Source of the DNA: Pyxicephalus adspersus
Taxonomy: Eukaryota; Chordata; Amphibia; Anura; Pyxicephalidae
Assembly (NCBI RefSeq): GCF_032062135.1
Contig: NC_092859.1
Span: 63,347,599-63,411,598 of the forward strand
Length of the DNA: 64,000 bases
Reading direction: 5' to 3'
The stretch's first letter is position 1, and each line of letters opens with the position of its first letter. The notes under the pieces were generated by a model. The model saw only the letters and a program-made list of their open reading frames with translations. It was not told the DNA's origin and made no database searches. The position numbers and the translations under genes are program-made. Of the stretch, positions 20,019 to 32,445 are shown in pieces.

Positions 20019-23000
20019 TTAAAATTCTTTATTGGTAAGATGGGCAGGTTTAAAATGGAGAAGGGCCAACCATGGATCCCTGGGAATATATAATTTGAAC
20101 ATCCCATTCAACAATTTAAATACTCTGCCCCAGAATCGAATAACAAAGGGACACATCCACCAAATATGCATAACCGTTCCTTCTTCCTGGCACCCCCTAA
20201 AACATAACATAAAAAATGTTTCAGTCCAGCAGGTACCATGTACCATCTGAACATAACTTTAAATGCAGATTCAGGGGTTGTAATATTTCTTGAAAGGGAA
20301 GCAATTTTGACCCATGCACAGTGCCACTCTTCCGTTCGCTTACCCCTCAGGTCACGTTCCCAGTCAGAAACATATTTATGAGATCAGGGATTTCCCAACC
20401 GGTTTAGTTCATTATAAATAAAGAGATCTGTTTAGGGGCTAACGGTGTCCGTAGACAAATATGCTCTAACAATGAAAGCCGCAGAGAGCAATCTTTCTGT
20501 TGGATTAGGGACAGAATCCAGTGTCGTAATTGCAAATACCTAAAATACTCCCTACCTGGATCATCATGGTTACACGGGTAACATTCCAGCTAAGGACTCC
20601 TGATCTATCCAACAATGAGTATACAGTGGGGTAGTGATGTGGTAGTGGTAGTGATAGCAATTAAACACACTTGGTGATTCCCAATCTGGAAGAAACATTG
20701 GATTATTTTGAATCGGGAGTAGAGGGAGGGAATGAGACATAAGTCCACTGGAGTATCTAAGTCCATCCCAGCACCTAAGCATATGCCACAAATGTGGTGA
20801 TAAGTTTGGGGGTCTTAGTTTCCATAGAACCGCAAAGATGTTGTCCAATTTGGACCCACAAGGGTGCCCCAGACCCAGCATGTAATGCACAGATAGGGGC
20901 AATATGGCTGGCTTGGAAATATTTTATTATATTGGGAACCTCCAGGCCACCAGAATTCTTATGAACAGTTAAAGTTTCTAGGAGATCTGCGATTTTTTAC
21001 CATTCCAAACAAAATATATTATCGATTTTTGTAGATCCCGCAAATGCTTAATAGGGACAGTTATCGTGAGTGTTCGAAACAGATATAGCAACTTGGGTAA
21101 CAATGTCATCTTAATAGAGTTAGACCTCCCTATCCATGACAGTGGCAGATTTGTCCACCTAGATAGCATGTCTTTAAGATTGGAGAATAAAGGTTTGAAG
21201 ATGGCCTCGTATACCTGGTCATATTTCCATGTGAGTTTAATACCTATATAGTCAAGAGAGCGATCTGCCCATTTAAATTTAAACAAACCCTGGAGACTAG
21301 CGAAAATAGATGGGGTCAGTGTGATGTTCATAGCCATAGATTTCTCCTCATTAATCACCAATCCCGACACATGGGCAAATGCAGATAGGAGCTTCACCAA
21401 ATTTGGAAGGGAAACAGTAGGTTGAGTGGAAGTTAGCAGAATATCATCACCAAAAAGATTCAGTTTGTACTCCATGCCACATACATCTCTTCCGTGGATG
21501 TTAACATTAGATCTAATTTATTGAGCCAGAGGTTCCAGGGCCAATATGAAAAGTATTGGCGACAGGGGGCAACCCTGTCTCGTGCCCCTGTTGATAGGGA
21601 ATGGGGAGGAATAGTAGGACGTACTCTTGTGAATGGAGAGGAGTACAAAGCAGACATCCATGCCATAAACTGCGGTCTGAAACCCCACCTCGTAAGTATA
21701 TAAAATAAATAGTCCCACAAGAGAGAATCAAATGCCTTTTTTTTCATCCAAGGCTAAAAGCATACTGGGAATATTTTCGGAGCAGGCTATGTGTAACAAA
21801 TCAATAATTTTCTTTGTGCTATAAGGAGCTTGTCTACCCGGCACAAAGCTTACCTGGTCCTTAGGAATCAAAGAAGGCAGAAATACATTCAATCTCGTGG
21901 CCGGTATTTTTGTTAAGATTTTATTATCCAGGTTTAACAGGGATATGGGTCTGTAGTTATGGGGGTCTAGTTCATCCCTCCCTGGTTTGGGTATCAATGA
22001 TATATGAGCCAAAAATGACAAATGGGAATGTTGAGGGTGACTCTTTAAACAATGAAGAGCCAGATGATCATGAAATTTCTTGTAATAGAGTACAGAAAAA
22101 GCCATCTGGCCCTGGCGTTTTAGAAGCTTTCAGAGATTTAATAGCTTTTTGAATTTCCGCTATCGTTATATCGGATCCAAAACATTACACATCTCACTGG
22201 GAAGAGTGGGAAGATGCATCTCTGTAAACAACTCAGTTGCTCGAGAAACTGAAAAGGCCATCTGAGAGCCATACAAAGTAGACAGTATTTCCCTAGAGCG
22301 CTCCACAATAGAGGGGTTCGCCGTACCTGTACCATCTGCCTGACGCAATCTAACAGGTTTGAATCCAGGCTTGTCATTAAGCAATCTGGTCATCATAGAA
22401 CCAGGTTTGTTAGCATGTGCGTAAAATTTCTGCTTAGACCAGCGAAGTTGCTTTTTAACCTGGCTATCTAATAGAAGATTGAGTTCCGTCCGCGTTTGTT
22501 GGAGTGATTTGTAAACTTTTTTTATCAAGCGAAGCTTTCCATCTATATTCAAGTCACTCCAGAGAAGTAAGGGCAGAAATCCTTTCAATTCTCACTTTTA
22601 TGTCGAGAAGCTATCTGTATGAAATTACCCCTAATTGTTGCCTTGTGAGCATCCCACAGTGGAATAGATGAGTCCACCAAATCAGCATTTACTGCAAAAT
22701 AATGAGAAATATGATCGCCCAGTGTGACCACAGCTTTAGGAGAGGACAACATGGCGTCATTCAAACGCCGGTGAAATTCTGGTGATCGGGGAATTAGAGA
22801 GTCACAAGCCATCAGCACTGGAGAATGGTCAGACCAAGGGATCGCCATAATCTTAGAGGACGCTACACAAGGCAACAATTGCTGGCGGACAAAGATATGA
22901 TCGATCCTCATAAAACTGTTGTGGGAGGAAGAGTAGTAAGTGAAATCTTTTGAGGTAGGATTGAATTCTCTCCACGCATCTATCCATTGCTGACCGGATA

Positions 23001-23529
23001 GGAGTTCAGAAAATTGTTGAGATTGCAAGAGGATCGGTCCTAATTGTCCCTGATTGGGAGATGATGATTTATCTGGGTTACCAATAAAAACCAGGTTAGT
23101 ATCGGCCATAAGTAGGAGAGTGCCTTTTGTATGTGTAGCTATGACTTTAAATAAATGCCTAAAAAAGGGAATCTGATGGACATTGGAGGCAAAGTAGTTC
23201 ACAATAGTGAGTTCCATATCAAATAAGTGGCCATGTAATAACAAATAGCGACCTGTAGGGTGTGCAATTTCTGTAGTACATTGAAAAGGCGTGTTTTTGT
23301 AAAGGCTATAAAAAACTCCTCTCTTCTTTTCTTGAAAACTCGCTAGATAAATTTGTGGAAACTTCTTGTGAAAATATGAAGGCTGGGAAGAATGAGAAAA
23401 TCTTGTCTCTTGTAAACAGAGGACATTCGCATTCAGGGAGGCATAGTAATTGAATGCTTTCCTCCTCTTTTGTGGGGAGTTAAACCCTTGAACAATATGT
23501 GTGACAATCACACATTTCTCAGTTTGCAT
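20019..23529 (-). pseudogene. L1 ORF2: endonuclease and reverse transcriptase, broken
   Basis: The APE-type endonuclease (23529 to about 22800) shows LNANVLCLQETRF, then LLLMADTNL, FTYYS and SDHSPVL, the histidine motif that closes the fold. The linker QVKKQLRWSKQKFYAHANKPG at about 22480 (longer L1 linker truncated here by quotation) leads to the reverse transcriptase: HISLIPKPGRDELDPHNYRP and ISLLNLDNKILTK (about 22010-21920), [12 protein letters not shown] (about 21735), [15 protein letters not shown] (about 21580) and the active-site motif LFGDDILL (about 21455), where FGDD stands for the usual YADD/FADD. The C-terminal Cys/His block CFRGCQEEGTVMHIWWMC lies at about 20200-20150. Several frameshifts and stops (22585, near 22160, near 21720, and between 20978 and 20250) make it non-functional. 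Confidence 0.85.
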
Positions 23530-24135
23530 GGTAAGATGTACAAGAATAAAGAATATACAATCAGATAGCATGCAAATTGTAATTTGAACATGAACTCTAA
23601 ATTTGATATGTATCACACAGACAGACCAAAAACATGGGCAAAATAACCAAAAATTAATAAAAAAACTTTGTAAAAAAAGGCCGAAGCCCACAGGTCTCTA
23701 GTCAGAGACCCATCCTGTAAAGACAGGTAGCAGGCAACCAATACAGCATCAATACAGCATTGCCTAAAAAAGGAGAGGCACTCAACACACCTGGGCAGGT
23801 GTTGCACTACTGAAAGAGACGGCAAGTATTAAAGAACAAATTAAAACACTTGAACAGGGTATCCTTCTATAAAACACACATTTGTGCAAAAAAATTTGGC
23901 ATAACATAACAGCAGGTAAAGATAACATGCATCTTTAGGGTATCAGTAATAAAAATTACATTGCATAAAAGACCCACTAGCAGGATACCGTATAAAGTAC
24001 TCAGGGAACCACTCAGTTCCTCTAGGATCAGAGATAAATCACATGTAAAGGAGGGGATCCAGCATTTCAGTCCTAACAAAAGGCTAAGTAATGTTTCCTT
24101 GGTTGCAAATAGTGTGAAGAAGGGCTTTTCTGACG

Positions 24136-24360
24136 TTAGTTGGTTTTCCAGATGGGGGTAAGGCGAAGTGATCTTCGAGAACTGGGTGATTCCCTGGGGT
24201 CAGCAGAAGCATAAACTAGAACGTGTAATTTAGGGCGATGGAAAAGTTCCTGAGCTTCCTCTGTGGTCTCGACCAAATAGGTTTGACCTGTAAAACCAAA
24301 AACAAGCTTGAAGGGGAATCTCCATTTATATTTAATATCCAAATCAAGCAATGTTGACAG
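24136..24360 (-). pseudogene. L1 ORF1 C-terminal fragment
   Basis: LDLDIKYKWRFPFKLVF and TTEEAQELF resemble the C-terminal domain of L1 ORF1 proteins (a hydrophobic FPAKL-type strand, then a TPEEA helix). It lies upstream of ORF2 on the same strand at the expected place. Only about 70 codons are recognisable and the frame ends at 24136. The N-terminal coiled coil is absent. Confidence 0.6.
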
Positions 24361-24369
24361 AAATAGTTT

Positions 24370-27300
24370 CAGGCCTTAGACACACAGATAGCGGGCATCT
24401 TGCTCTGCTGCTCACAAGCGCTCCAAACAGAATTGATTTTTAATGATATTATTTCCTAATAAGCCAAACAATAATCATAACTTTTTAGGTTGCAATTCTT
24501 TGATGTTTGTAAGATTTATATGACACTGCATGAGCCAGCAGTCCAGGGATTAAAATATCAATAAATGTATTGCTCCAGGGAGGAGAGGAAGAATAAAAAG
24601 TGCTGCAGTGTTTATTTTCAGCAGATCCTGCTACCACAAACTCCCTCATGAAAATTCTGTCAGGGAGGAGACTCCTAAAAAAAGGTTTCATTATATGGTC
24701 TGATTAGCCTCCAAAAAGGAACACAGAAAATCCCCTGGAGCATTCGCCATATGGAGCACTTCCTCTTTAATGGAAATGAAGCAATGCTTTGGTACAGTCG
24801 TGCATTTTGTGATAAAGTGACAAAAACAGGAGGAAATATGACATAGCATCTGAGTAGTACACTAACATCATTAACATTCTGTTATGAGTTAAACCTTTGC
24901 CTGTAAATGTAGGACAAAGATTACAATGTTTTACTCAGGATTCCAAAAATGTTTACTTTTTACTGTTATTTGAAAAACCAGTTGTAACAGGTAGCAACCA
25001 GAAATTTTATTTCAAATAACTAGTAAAGATTTCTTTGGGATGTATTTACAAAGAAGAAAGACTGTTCACATAGAAAATAGCATGGAAAATAAAAAGAATT
25101 TGAGAAGGTGTGTTCACATCAATCAACCAGTCCTGTGTTAACGAATATTTTTTTTTTCCCCTTGCATATTATTGAGTATTAAAGGTAAACACAGGTTCAC
25201 CCTCTAGTGAGGAACATTTAATTTGTTATGTAACAGCCTTTATTCATTTAGTAAAATAAAGGAAAAATGGGAACCTATTGGGTTCATTTACTAAAGGAAT
25301 TCAGGTTGTTCACTTTGTAAAGTGAATTCTAAACCTGTTCAAGAGTTCAATCAGTCCCAAAAGGGACAGGTGAAGTGTTGGTTATCCCAGCTACCAACTC
25401 ATGTGCAGCTTAACGATTTTGACAGTTGAAGACAACAATCAGGCAGGTGACTATATTTTATTAAAGTGGAACTTTATTTCTGCTTTATTGGTCACTTTTT
25501 TTCCCACTGAGATCCATTCCCTACACAAATTGAGGAGGTACAATACATGTGTATGGACCTGTTACTCATACTCCCTAGGCATTATACAGTGAAGGTAAGT
25601 AATTGACAGCTGACTGTATGCTTTGGGATTTTCTACAGCATTTAGAAATGATGTCATTGCACATGTATTTGTTTTGGTTTATATACAGTTTACCAAGTTT
25701 GTATGCATCAGACAAACTTTGTTCCCATCCATTTATTTGGTTTTTCCAAAGCACATAATTTACATAACGCCACCTTCTGCCTCCCATCCATCAGCAAACA
25801 ATTTGTACCGTTTTCAAACATAGCATTTTTAGGTTTTATTTACACTCCACTGCTAAATATGCATTACAAATGGTGCTGAATTAGCAGCTAACAAAGATTT
25901 TTGTACATATTTAAAGGAAACCTATACTGAAATAGATGTTGCCATTGCTAACATGCTCCTGAAAATAATAGTTACTTGTCTGTCCTTGGACTTGCTGAAA
26001 ATGCTGACCTGGAACAAACATGCAGAATAGGAAAGTCAGAATAAGGTCAGAACCTTGTGGTTCTGATGGCTAATATAACACATATTATACAGGAATGGAC
26101 AACTGTTCAGAGCCATCACGCTATTGCATACACATAGACAGAAAGATGTTGCAGAAAGGCTGCAGGTAATCAGATAGAAGTAAACATGAAAAAGGTGAAA
26201 ACTGAATTTTCATTCAGTTATAGTTATATCTACTGAAAAACTAAGCATATTTGCAACTCACATCAGGTGGTGTATAAGTTGCTCAGATACCCACAGCTCT
26301 GCTTCTCAGTGAAAACTATATTTTGGTTAAAAAATGTTGATAATACATTGACTGAAGTTCAATATCCAATAATCAATTTCAACAGAAGCAACACTTATCC
26401 TTAGAAACATTGAGACAGGGAAGTATTTATTTGTGTAATTTCCACCCTCCACAAAACCATCTTAGTTATATTCAGCCAAATATATTCTGATACAGTTGTA
26501 CTGTTTTTGTCTTAAATTAACTAATTTTTGAAAAAGGTAAAAAAAATGCAGAATAAATACAATAAGACTACATGAGTTTATACTCAGTGTATTGTTCATG
26601 AGCTATGGATATTAGATTATTTTTTAAATGTGATTTCTGCAGATCACAACATACTGGAAACCTATTTAGAGTTTGCCTGTTCACTTATCCTTCCCCATCA
26701 TCACTGTCTGGCTTAAACATCAAAGGTGAGCCCTGAGATGTAATGACCGGATGGCATTACAGTGGTGGCTTATGAAGCTGATTTTTGTTTCATATTTGGC
26801 AACAAGGCAAGTTTTTATATATAACAGGTGATCCCAATTGAGATGAGAACCAAGCCCTCATCTACCCTGATCACAGCCCTGCAACTCTCTTTCTTTGATG
26901 TTAACCTACAAGAGAACAAAATGGATTGTGACATGGGACACTTCCTGCCTTAAATGGGATGCTGAAAGATGACTCCAAAAAATAAACAAGTTTAGCAGCA
27001 ATGTACCTGCTGCAATAAAATGTATTTTGAAACACTATGGTCGGACATAGATTATTACAGAGAAAAACCTGTGTTTTGCATTATACAGACAAAAAATCTG
27101 TAGTGTGTGCATTGTAAACAAAAACCCTGGTGAAAATAAGTGCATAGTTACAAGGGTACCTCAAAATTCCTGAACACTCCTGAATTACACCTAGCTGAAA
27201 CAAGACAGGTCAGGACCAGCAAAAGTTAGGCCGCCAAGTACTAGGTTGAGGACTATCCCAAAGGTAGACCCCTATTAGTTAGATGAACAAACAAAAGGGC

Positions 27301-28540
27301 AACAATTCCCTTTCCCCAACATCGGGACAGGCTCTGTAGAGCCATACGTGGTTCATAAAGTTTTAGATAAAGTGGAGATGTAAGAGTCTTTGTCTGATTT
27401 TATTGCTATGCTCCTTGTGGGGTGGTTTCTCCTCACATAGAATAGAATGTGATGGAAATTCTCTCTAAAAGCAATACAGACAATTATTAGCATATATGAC
27501 CGCACCTCCGCACCTAGACACCACTGTTTATCCACCCTCGTGGTAGGCCATCCTACCTAATCCTGCTTCTGATTGCAGAATCACACGGATGGTGTCATTA
27601 GTGGACACATCTTGGACAGGGTGATCTTTTACACAGACTTTATGTCCACTTAAATTCAACAGCTGTTCAGCTGTGACGTAGAGTATTGCAGTGTACATCC
27701 AGCACTAACCAAGTCACATCACTATGCAATAATTACCGTACTCATTACTCATAATACAAGCAACCTGAAATCACACTATACTTTCACTATGCAGCTTCAG
27801 TAATAATACAATAATCTAAAATCCTAAGTGAAGAGTACTTGATTTCAGATCTTGTTAGCCATGTTCTATGCTAACAAAGAAGCACAGTGGACATTCATTC
27901 CCCAGTAAAGGAGACGCACCTGAGAAAACAGCACCATCTTCAGCCTCCCACCCCCTCTGATTCACTGGCACTGATTTATCAATGAAATGCCCGTACGTGC
28001 CAATATATGAGGCATTTTTCCGCGGGCCAGGGCTGAGTGCTAGTACACGCACCTTCATTTGCCAGCCGGATTCTTGCCTTGATACATGAGCAATAGAACG
28101 CGAATCTGCCAATTAAGGCGATTAGTTTTCAGTTGCGCGATTAAGGAGGATATGTTATGCTGTCAATGGTGAGGTCATAGCAATTAATTAGCACACACCT
28201 GCTCTCTGTTCTGTGCGCATCTACAGTCCATTACAGGTCAATTTGAATCTTTAATGCTTCATCTTCTTTTGGGTAAGTGCTACTTTTTTTAGGTTACATA
28301 CTTACAATAGTTTTCATACTTTTTGGTTTGCTTTGCAGCACTGCAAACTAATTTAGATCAAGCTGTATATATGCTAGTAACACTTTATATTATGTCATCA
28401 CACAATAGTATGAATTGTAAAAAATTGTCACCAAGCATTTGTGATCTAATTAAAATGTCATTGTAGTTTGGCTTGATAGAAATCAAATAATTGAAAAAAG
28501 GATTATTTCTAAAGATGGATCAAAAAACATTTAGTGATTT
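24370..28540. other. Intergenic, nothing recognised
   Basis: Over 4 kb with no recognisable gene. At 27890-28130 there is a CpG-richer patch containing CGCGTTCTATTGC and GGCACGTACGGGC. Short frames here (24485-24691, 25575-25787, 27855-28112 minus) lack family motifs. Confidence 0.6.
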
Positions 28541-28616
28541 CACTTGTGTATGTATGTCAAAGTACATTTAAATGCATATATGCATTTAAATGTACTTTGA
28601 CATACATACACAAGTG
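28541..28616. repeat. Perfect 76-bp palindrome
   Basis: Two 38-base arms with no spacer. The left arm begins CACTTGTGTATGTATGTC and ends ATTTAAATGCATA; the right arm is its exact reverse complement, checked base by base. The flanking bases do not pair. It could form a 38-bp hairpin or a cruciform. Confidence 0.98.
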
Positions 28617-28654
28617 CATTGTCATTATTATTATTTACCTGGGCTGGTTTGGGA

Positions 28655-28669
28655 GGGGGGGGGGGGGGG
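28655..28669 (+). repeat. G15 homopolymer
   Basis: Fifteen consecutive G preceded by GGGA, 39 bp past the palindrome. It could form a G-quadruplex and is a likely spot for sequencing length error. Confidence 0.95.
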
Positions 28670-28699
28670 AAGTTTAATTGGATGGTATGCATTGATGTG

Positions 28700-29750
28700 A
28701 CTTTGTAATCCTCAATATTGTTAGTTTCATCTTTTGCTGTAATGTTTTTGTGCTTGGTTTGTAATGACAGTTTCTGTTGTTTAGCAAATCTTCTGCAATG
28801 TTTTGTCATTATTTTTAAACTAATATTCAGTACAAATGTCTGGATGGTTTCCACTCCAAACTGCTACTTGGACCACCTGTTTGCCTTTGTCCCATTTTCA
28901 AAGTCACAATGTCAAACTTTGGTTTTTAAATGTATTATGAACATATTTATTACTCTGACATTTTGCACTCATGTTGATTTGCTGCCACACAACTCTTCTG
29001 TTCATTTGTGGTAGTGTTTTCTCATTTTTTAGTTTTATTTATTTTTTAGTATTTATTTTTTAGTTTTTTTATTTATTTTTTAGTAGGTTTGTTCTCGTTG
29101 TGCTGTGCTGCCTGATCTTAGCCGTATTTTATACAAACACACTTCCACTTGCTGTCCAAACAGGTTGTCAATTAGTTGTCCAGCTGAGTTGCACACTCAT
29201 TCTAACACACCTGATGATGATGGAAGGAGTTTCAGGTTCCCAAGCACAACATCAAACCACAATGATTGCCAAGCTCACAGGCAGGGTCAAGCACTCTTAC
29301 ATACCAGATAGTATGCTTTATTTATGTGTTTACATGATTCTAATCGTATTAGTAATTTTGTATAGAAAAATGCCAGGCACAATTTAACTAACTTAGTGCC
29401 AAACATATTCTATTGCTTTGTCCCAACAAACTCATTTTTTTTTGCTCCTCAAACCAATGACCGAAATGTCAAAAGGCGTTTAGCTTGTTCCGCCAGGTCA
29501 TCCATGACCTGTACATCTTTCTGGAAGGTAATTGCAGCAAAAACCAAGAGAAGCTAGGCTGTGCCAAGAATGACGAGGCACCTGGACACTCTATAAAATT
29601 TAGGAAGGGAGTCCTTTCAAACCACATCACCCTTAATTTGTGCACTGAGCCAGTCTACAGTTTCCTGGGTGTTTCTGAAGTTTTCAATGCCATTTTAGAC
29701 CTTGGCCCACTATATATTCACTTCCTCACATCAGCTTGGGAGTGGAGGAA
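28700..29750. other. Intergenic, nothing recognised
   Basis: Contains repeated TTTTTAGTATTTATTTTTTAG near 29030-29080. Frames at 28718-29014 and 29485-29814 plus (the latter of 109 codons) do not match families I know. Confidence 0.5.
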
Positions 29751-29754
29751 CATA

Positions 29755-29802
29755 AAGGTGGACTTCACCTTTAACCGGAAGCAATATCATCCACGAATGT
29801 AC
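29755..29802 (+). repeat. Direct repeat flanking the Harbinger block, left
   Basis: TAAAGGTGGACTTCACCTTT is a near-palindrome, followed by AACCGGAAGCAATATCATCC and GAATGT. The same segment recurs at 34215-34264 in the same orientation. Confidence 0.75.
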
Positions 29803-30099
29803 GGTAGTCTGTGATGTGACATTCCAGAGGCTTGGCAGCACAGCAGAGGGATGGTATCCCCCTGTAAAGAAATAGATTACATTATTAGGATGTGTTAAGC
29901 AGCATGATTAATCATGTTTAGTGGTAACTACATGCTGCTGGATTGTATTTTTCATGTTTTTCTGGCTGCATAAGCAATGCTTGCCCAAATTTATACTAAA
30001 TTTCACTCTGCCCTAGTTTGGCAATGTGTTTTTGTAAAGTGTCACATAAAGGTCCTGCTATTTCATTTCCCAAACCATTAAAGTGTGCTTTCTATGACT

Positions 30100-30552
30100 T
30101 CAACTCCTAGGTTGGTTTGTAACCCAAACATAATGTGCTGAAATATGTAATGCATGCATTGTAAACATATGTAAATACTCAGGCGCAAAGACATTAGCAA
30201 TAAGTTCATCCCTGATTTGATGGCCCTCTGCTGTGCTTTGGGAGCTGGACGCAGGATGTTGGTGCACCTCTGGCTCAAGTTCCTCTGGAATGTCCCAGGT
30301 ATCACTATGGTGCAGGCACAGGTTATGTAGGATGCAGCATGCCATGATGACTTGGGCAGCTTTCCATAGTGCGTACAGGAGCTCACCACTGGGCCGCGTC
30401 AAGCACAGAAACTATACTTTTAGCAGCCCGATGTTGTGCTCCACAACCTCCCGGCTTTTATGCAGAGCCTTGTTGTAGTTATGCTCTGCTTCAGACCTGG
30501 GGTTGACGCACAGCTGTCATAAGCCATGGAAGCTGCCTGTATCCTTTGTCAG
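30100..30552 (-). pseudogene. PIF/Harbinger (HARBI1-like) transposase, terminal exon, broken
   Basis: Last exon of a HARBI1-type DDE transposase. It opens after TTTTTACAG at 30553 and reads DKGYRQLPWLMTAVRQPQ, then in another frame SEAEHNYNKALHKSREVVEH and NIGLLKV, whose REVVE glutamate corresponds to the last catalytic residue of the family, then GELLYALWKAAQVIMACCIL and HNLCLHHSD. The tail runs to a stop at 30100. One frameshift (near 30490) and one TAG (near 30415) break it. Upstream exons with the first two catalytic aspartates were not found between 30560 and 31020. Myb/SANT genes close by fit the usual two-protein PIF/Harbinger plan. Confidence 0.85.
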
Positions 30553-31028
30553 CTGTAAAAAGACAAACATAATAGGTGTTAGTTCTTGGTATAGTAAGTG
30601 TTCTGTGCATGCAGTGTAACACTAGAGTTTTTTTTACAAAGGTTGTTAAGGGTTGTGAGCTTTTTGGTTGTTAGGAGACATTGATACTACTGACTACCAC
30701 ACTGAAGTACTGTAAGCTGTGAAAATAGTAATTATACTAGGGCTTCTGGGAATATCTGAAAGTTAGTTCTTCCCCCATGATCCCAATATTGTACAATATT
30801 TATAAACTATTTGCTTAATTAGTTGTTAGCACAAAACATGACATATATATAATATAGGTCATAGCCCGGCATTCTGACAATGCAAAGGGACATAGCAACA
30901 TAATAGGTGTCTTTATGATTTTTCTAAATCTTACTTAAAAAGTAAGAATACACCATTTACTTTATTCCTCCAAAAATGGTTTTTGGTGTGTTGTCCGATA
31001 ACTCTTTTATTTTTTTCCTTCTAGTAAC

Positions 31029-32216
31029 ATGGAGCCAAGGAGAATGGCCACCACCACCATCGCTGCTGCTGCTGCCGGCCCCGCCACCACCACCACCCCA
31101 GGGATTCAGTCCATAGACCAACAGGCATCTCCCTCAGGCCAGCTAGGTTGCTCTGTGAAGCAGGCCAAGTAACATCTAGGCCCCTGGCCCCTCCACCTTG
31201 CACCTCAGCCAGTTTGAGCCAGACCAGGGATTCTGCTTCCAAGGCAATCAGCTTTCACTCCTGAGCAAAATGCAGCCCTCATGGAGTCCTACGTACAACA
31301 TTTTACACGACTCCATGGGGGCTTGCACACCCAGACCTCCAATGCTGTAAGGCAGGGACTCTGGGAGGAAATTGCCAGGAGTGCAAATGCAGTGGGCAGT
31401 ACACATGGGACCATTACCCAGTGTCAAAAACGTGTGAGTGACATCTTCAGACACATCAAAAGGCTCCTGGGCACAGAGGCCGGAAGGAATGGGACCTATC
31501 ATGAACATCTTGTGCAGTGTGTCAGGGAGTATGAAAGATTGGCATTGCCATTCATTGGGCCAGATATGGTGGTAGGGGCGGACTACCGGGATGACTCCAA
31601 TGCTTGGCAACCATGTAAGTTCAATTTTTGTACATGACCTAACTGGGCTTCCTCCTGGTAAGATCAACCTTCATGGTATATCTTGTTTGACATTGTGCAC
31701 ATGTCTCTAATCATGTTTATAACCACACTCGTGTAATCGTGTGCACTCGTGTAATATGTTTAATAACACACATTTTTTGCTCTGGGAGGTGGTATGTTTT
31801 GTGGTAAGATTTGTGGTCTAACATTTTGTCTAACATTTGTGTATGTTCTAATGTCAGGATGCTGTCTGCATAATGTTATGGTGACCCACAAAGTTATGTG
31901 ATATTGTAGTAATTTTTTATTTTTCCTTTATAGCAACCAGTGGATGCAGGTGGATTGGGTCAACCCAGTGTGGGCAGGTAGCTTCTAAGCCTCAACTCAG
32001 AGGCTGGTTGGCCATTTTGATAGAGTAGTGGAGTCAAGGATGTCTGCCCCAAATTCAAATAATTTGGAACCGGTCCTTGCGCTCCTACATGAAAACCTCA
32101 ATCAAAATCGCCAGGACCGAGAATTTAACCAACAACATCTGGCGGCCATGCATCTTCTGATAGAATCAGTCCAAGAACAATCGGCCACTTTTGGGTGCCT
32201 ACATGTTAAGAGTTGA
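31029..32216 (+). pseudogene. Harbinger Myb/SANT-like DNA-binding protein, broken
   Basis: Second protein of PIF/Harbinger elements, which binds the element ends and partners the transposase in the nucleus. Exon A: ATG 31029 (MEPRRMATTTIAAAAAG), in-frame TAA at 31170-31172 and a TGA near 31215, then the Myb/SANT-like domain RQSAFTPEQNAALMESYVQH (about 31239), LWEEIARSANAVGSTHGTIT, CQKRVSDIFRHIKRLLG, and IGPDMVVG at the end. A donor follows at about 31615 (CATGTAAGTT). Exon B opens after TTTATAG at 31933 and contains LLHENLNQNRQDREFNQQHL and LLIESVQEQSATFGCL, a helical C-terminal region. It ends at 32214-32216. All parts of exon A are in one frame, so the two stops are the main damage. Confidence 0.75.
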
Positions 32217-32445
32217 CCATCTCTGCAACATGTTAAGTGAATCCCTGGGTCAACAGCAGGACTAAAGTAGATTTGTAAGGTTAGTTAAGGTGAATAGATT
32301 AATGTAGAACTTCTGATACTTTTTGCCTACGTCTAAAAATTCTGAGCAAACGTTTGTCAGTACAACTATGGACAACTAAACAACTCATGTCTATTTTTGT
32401 TCATGCTAGCCAACAACCTAGAAAGAACCTTTATTTGATGCATGA

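Larger units (their letters stand above)
19450..24365 (-). mobile_element. L1-clade LINE, decayed
   Basis: A non-LTR retrotransposon on the minus strand with the remnant of an ORF1 C-terminus (about 24360-24136), a spacer of about 600 bp, ORF2 (23529 to about 20019) and a 3' region ending near 19450 in AATAAAAATTATTG-like A-rich sequence. The endonuclease, reverse transcriptase and terminal Cys/His block are in the L1 order. The 5' end is probably truncated inside ORF1. No clear target duplication was found. Confidence 0.85.

Noticed and set aside
29485..29814. 109-codon plus-strand frame as a host exon
   Set aside because: No recognised domain or splice support, and its end runs into the 29755-29802 repeat.
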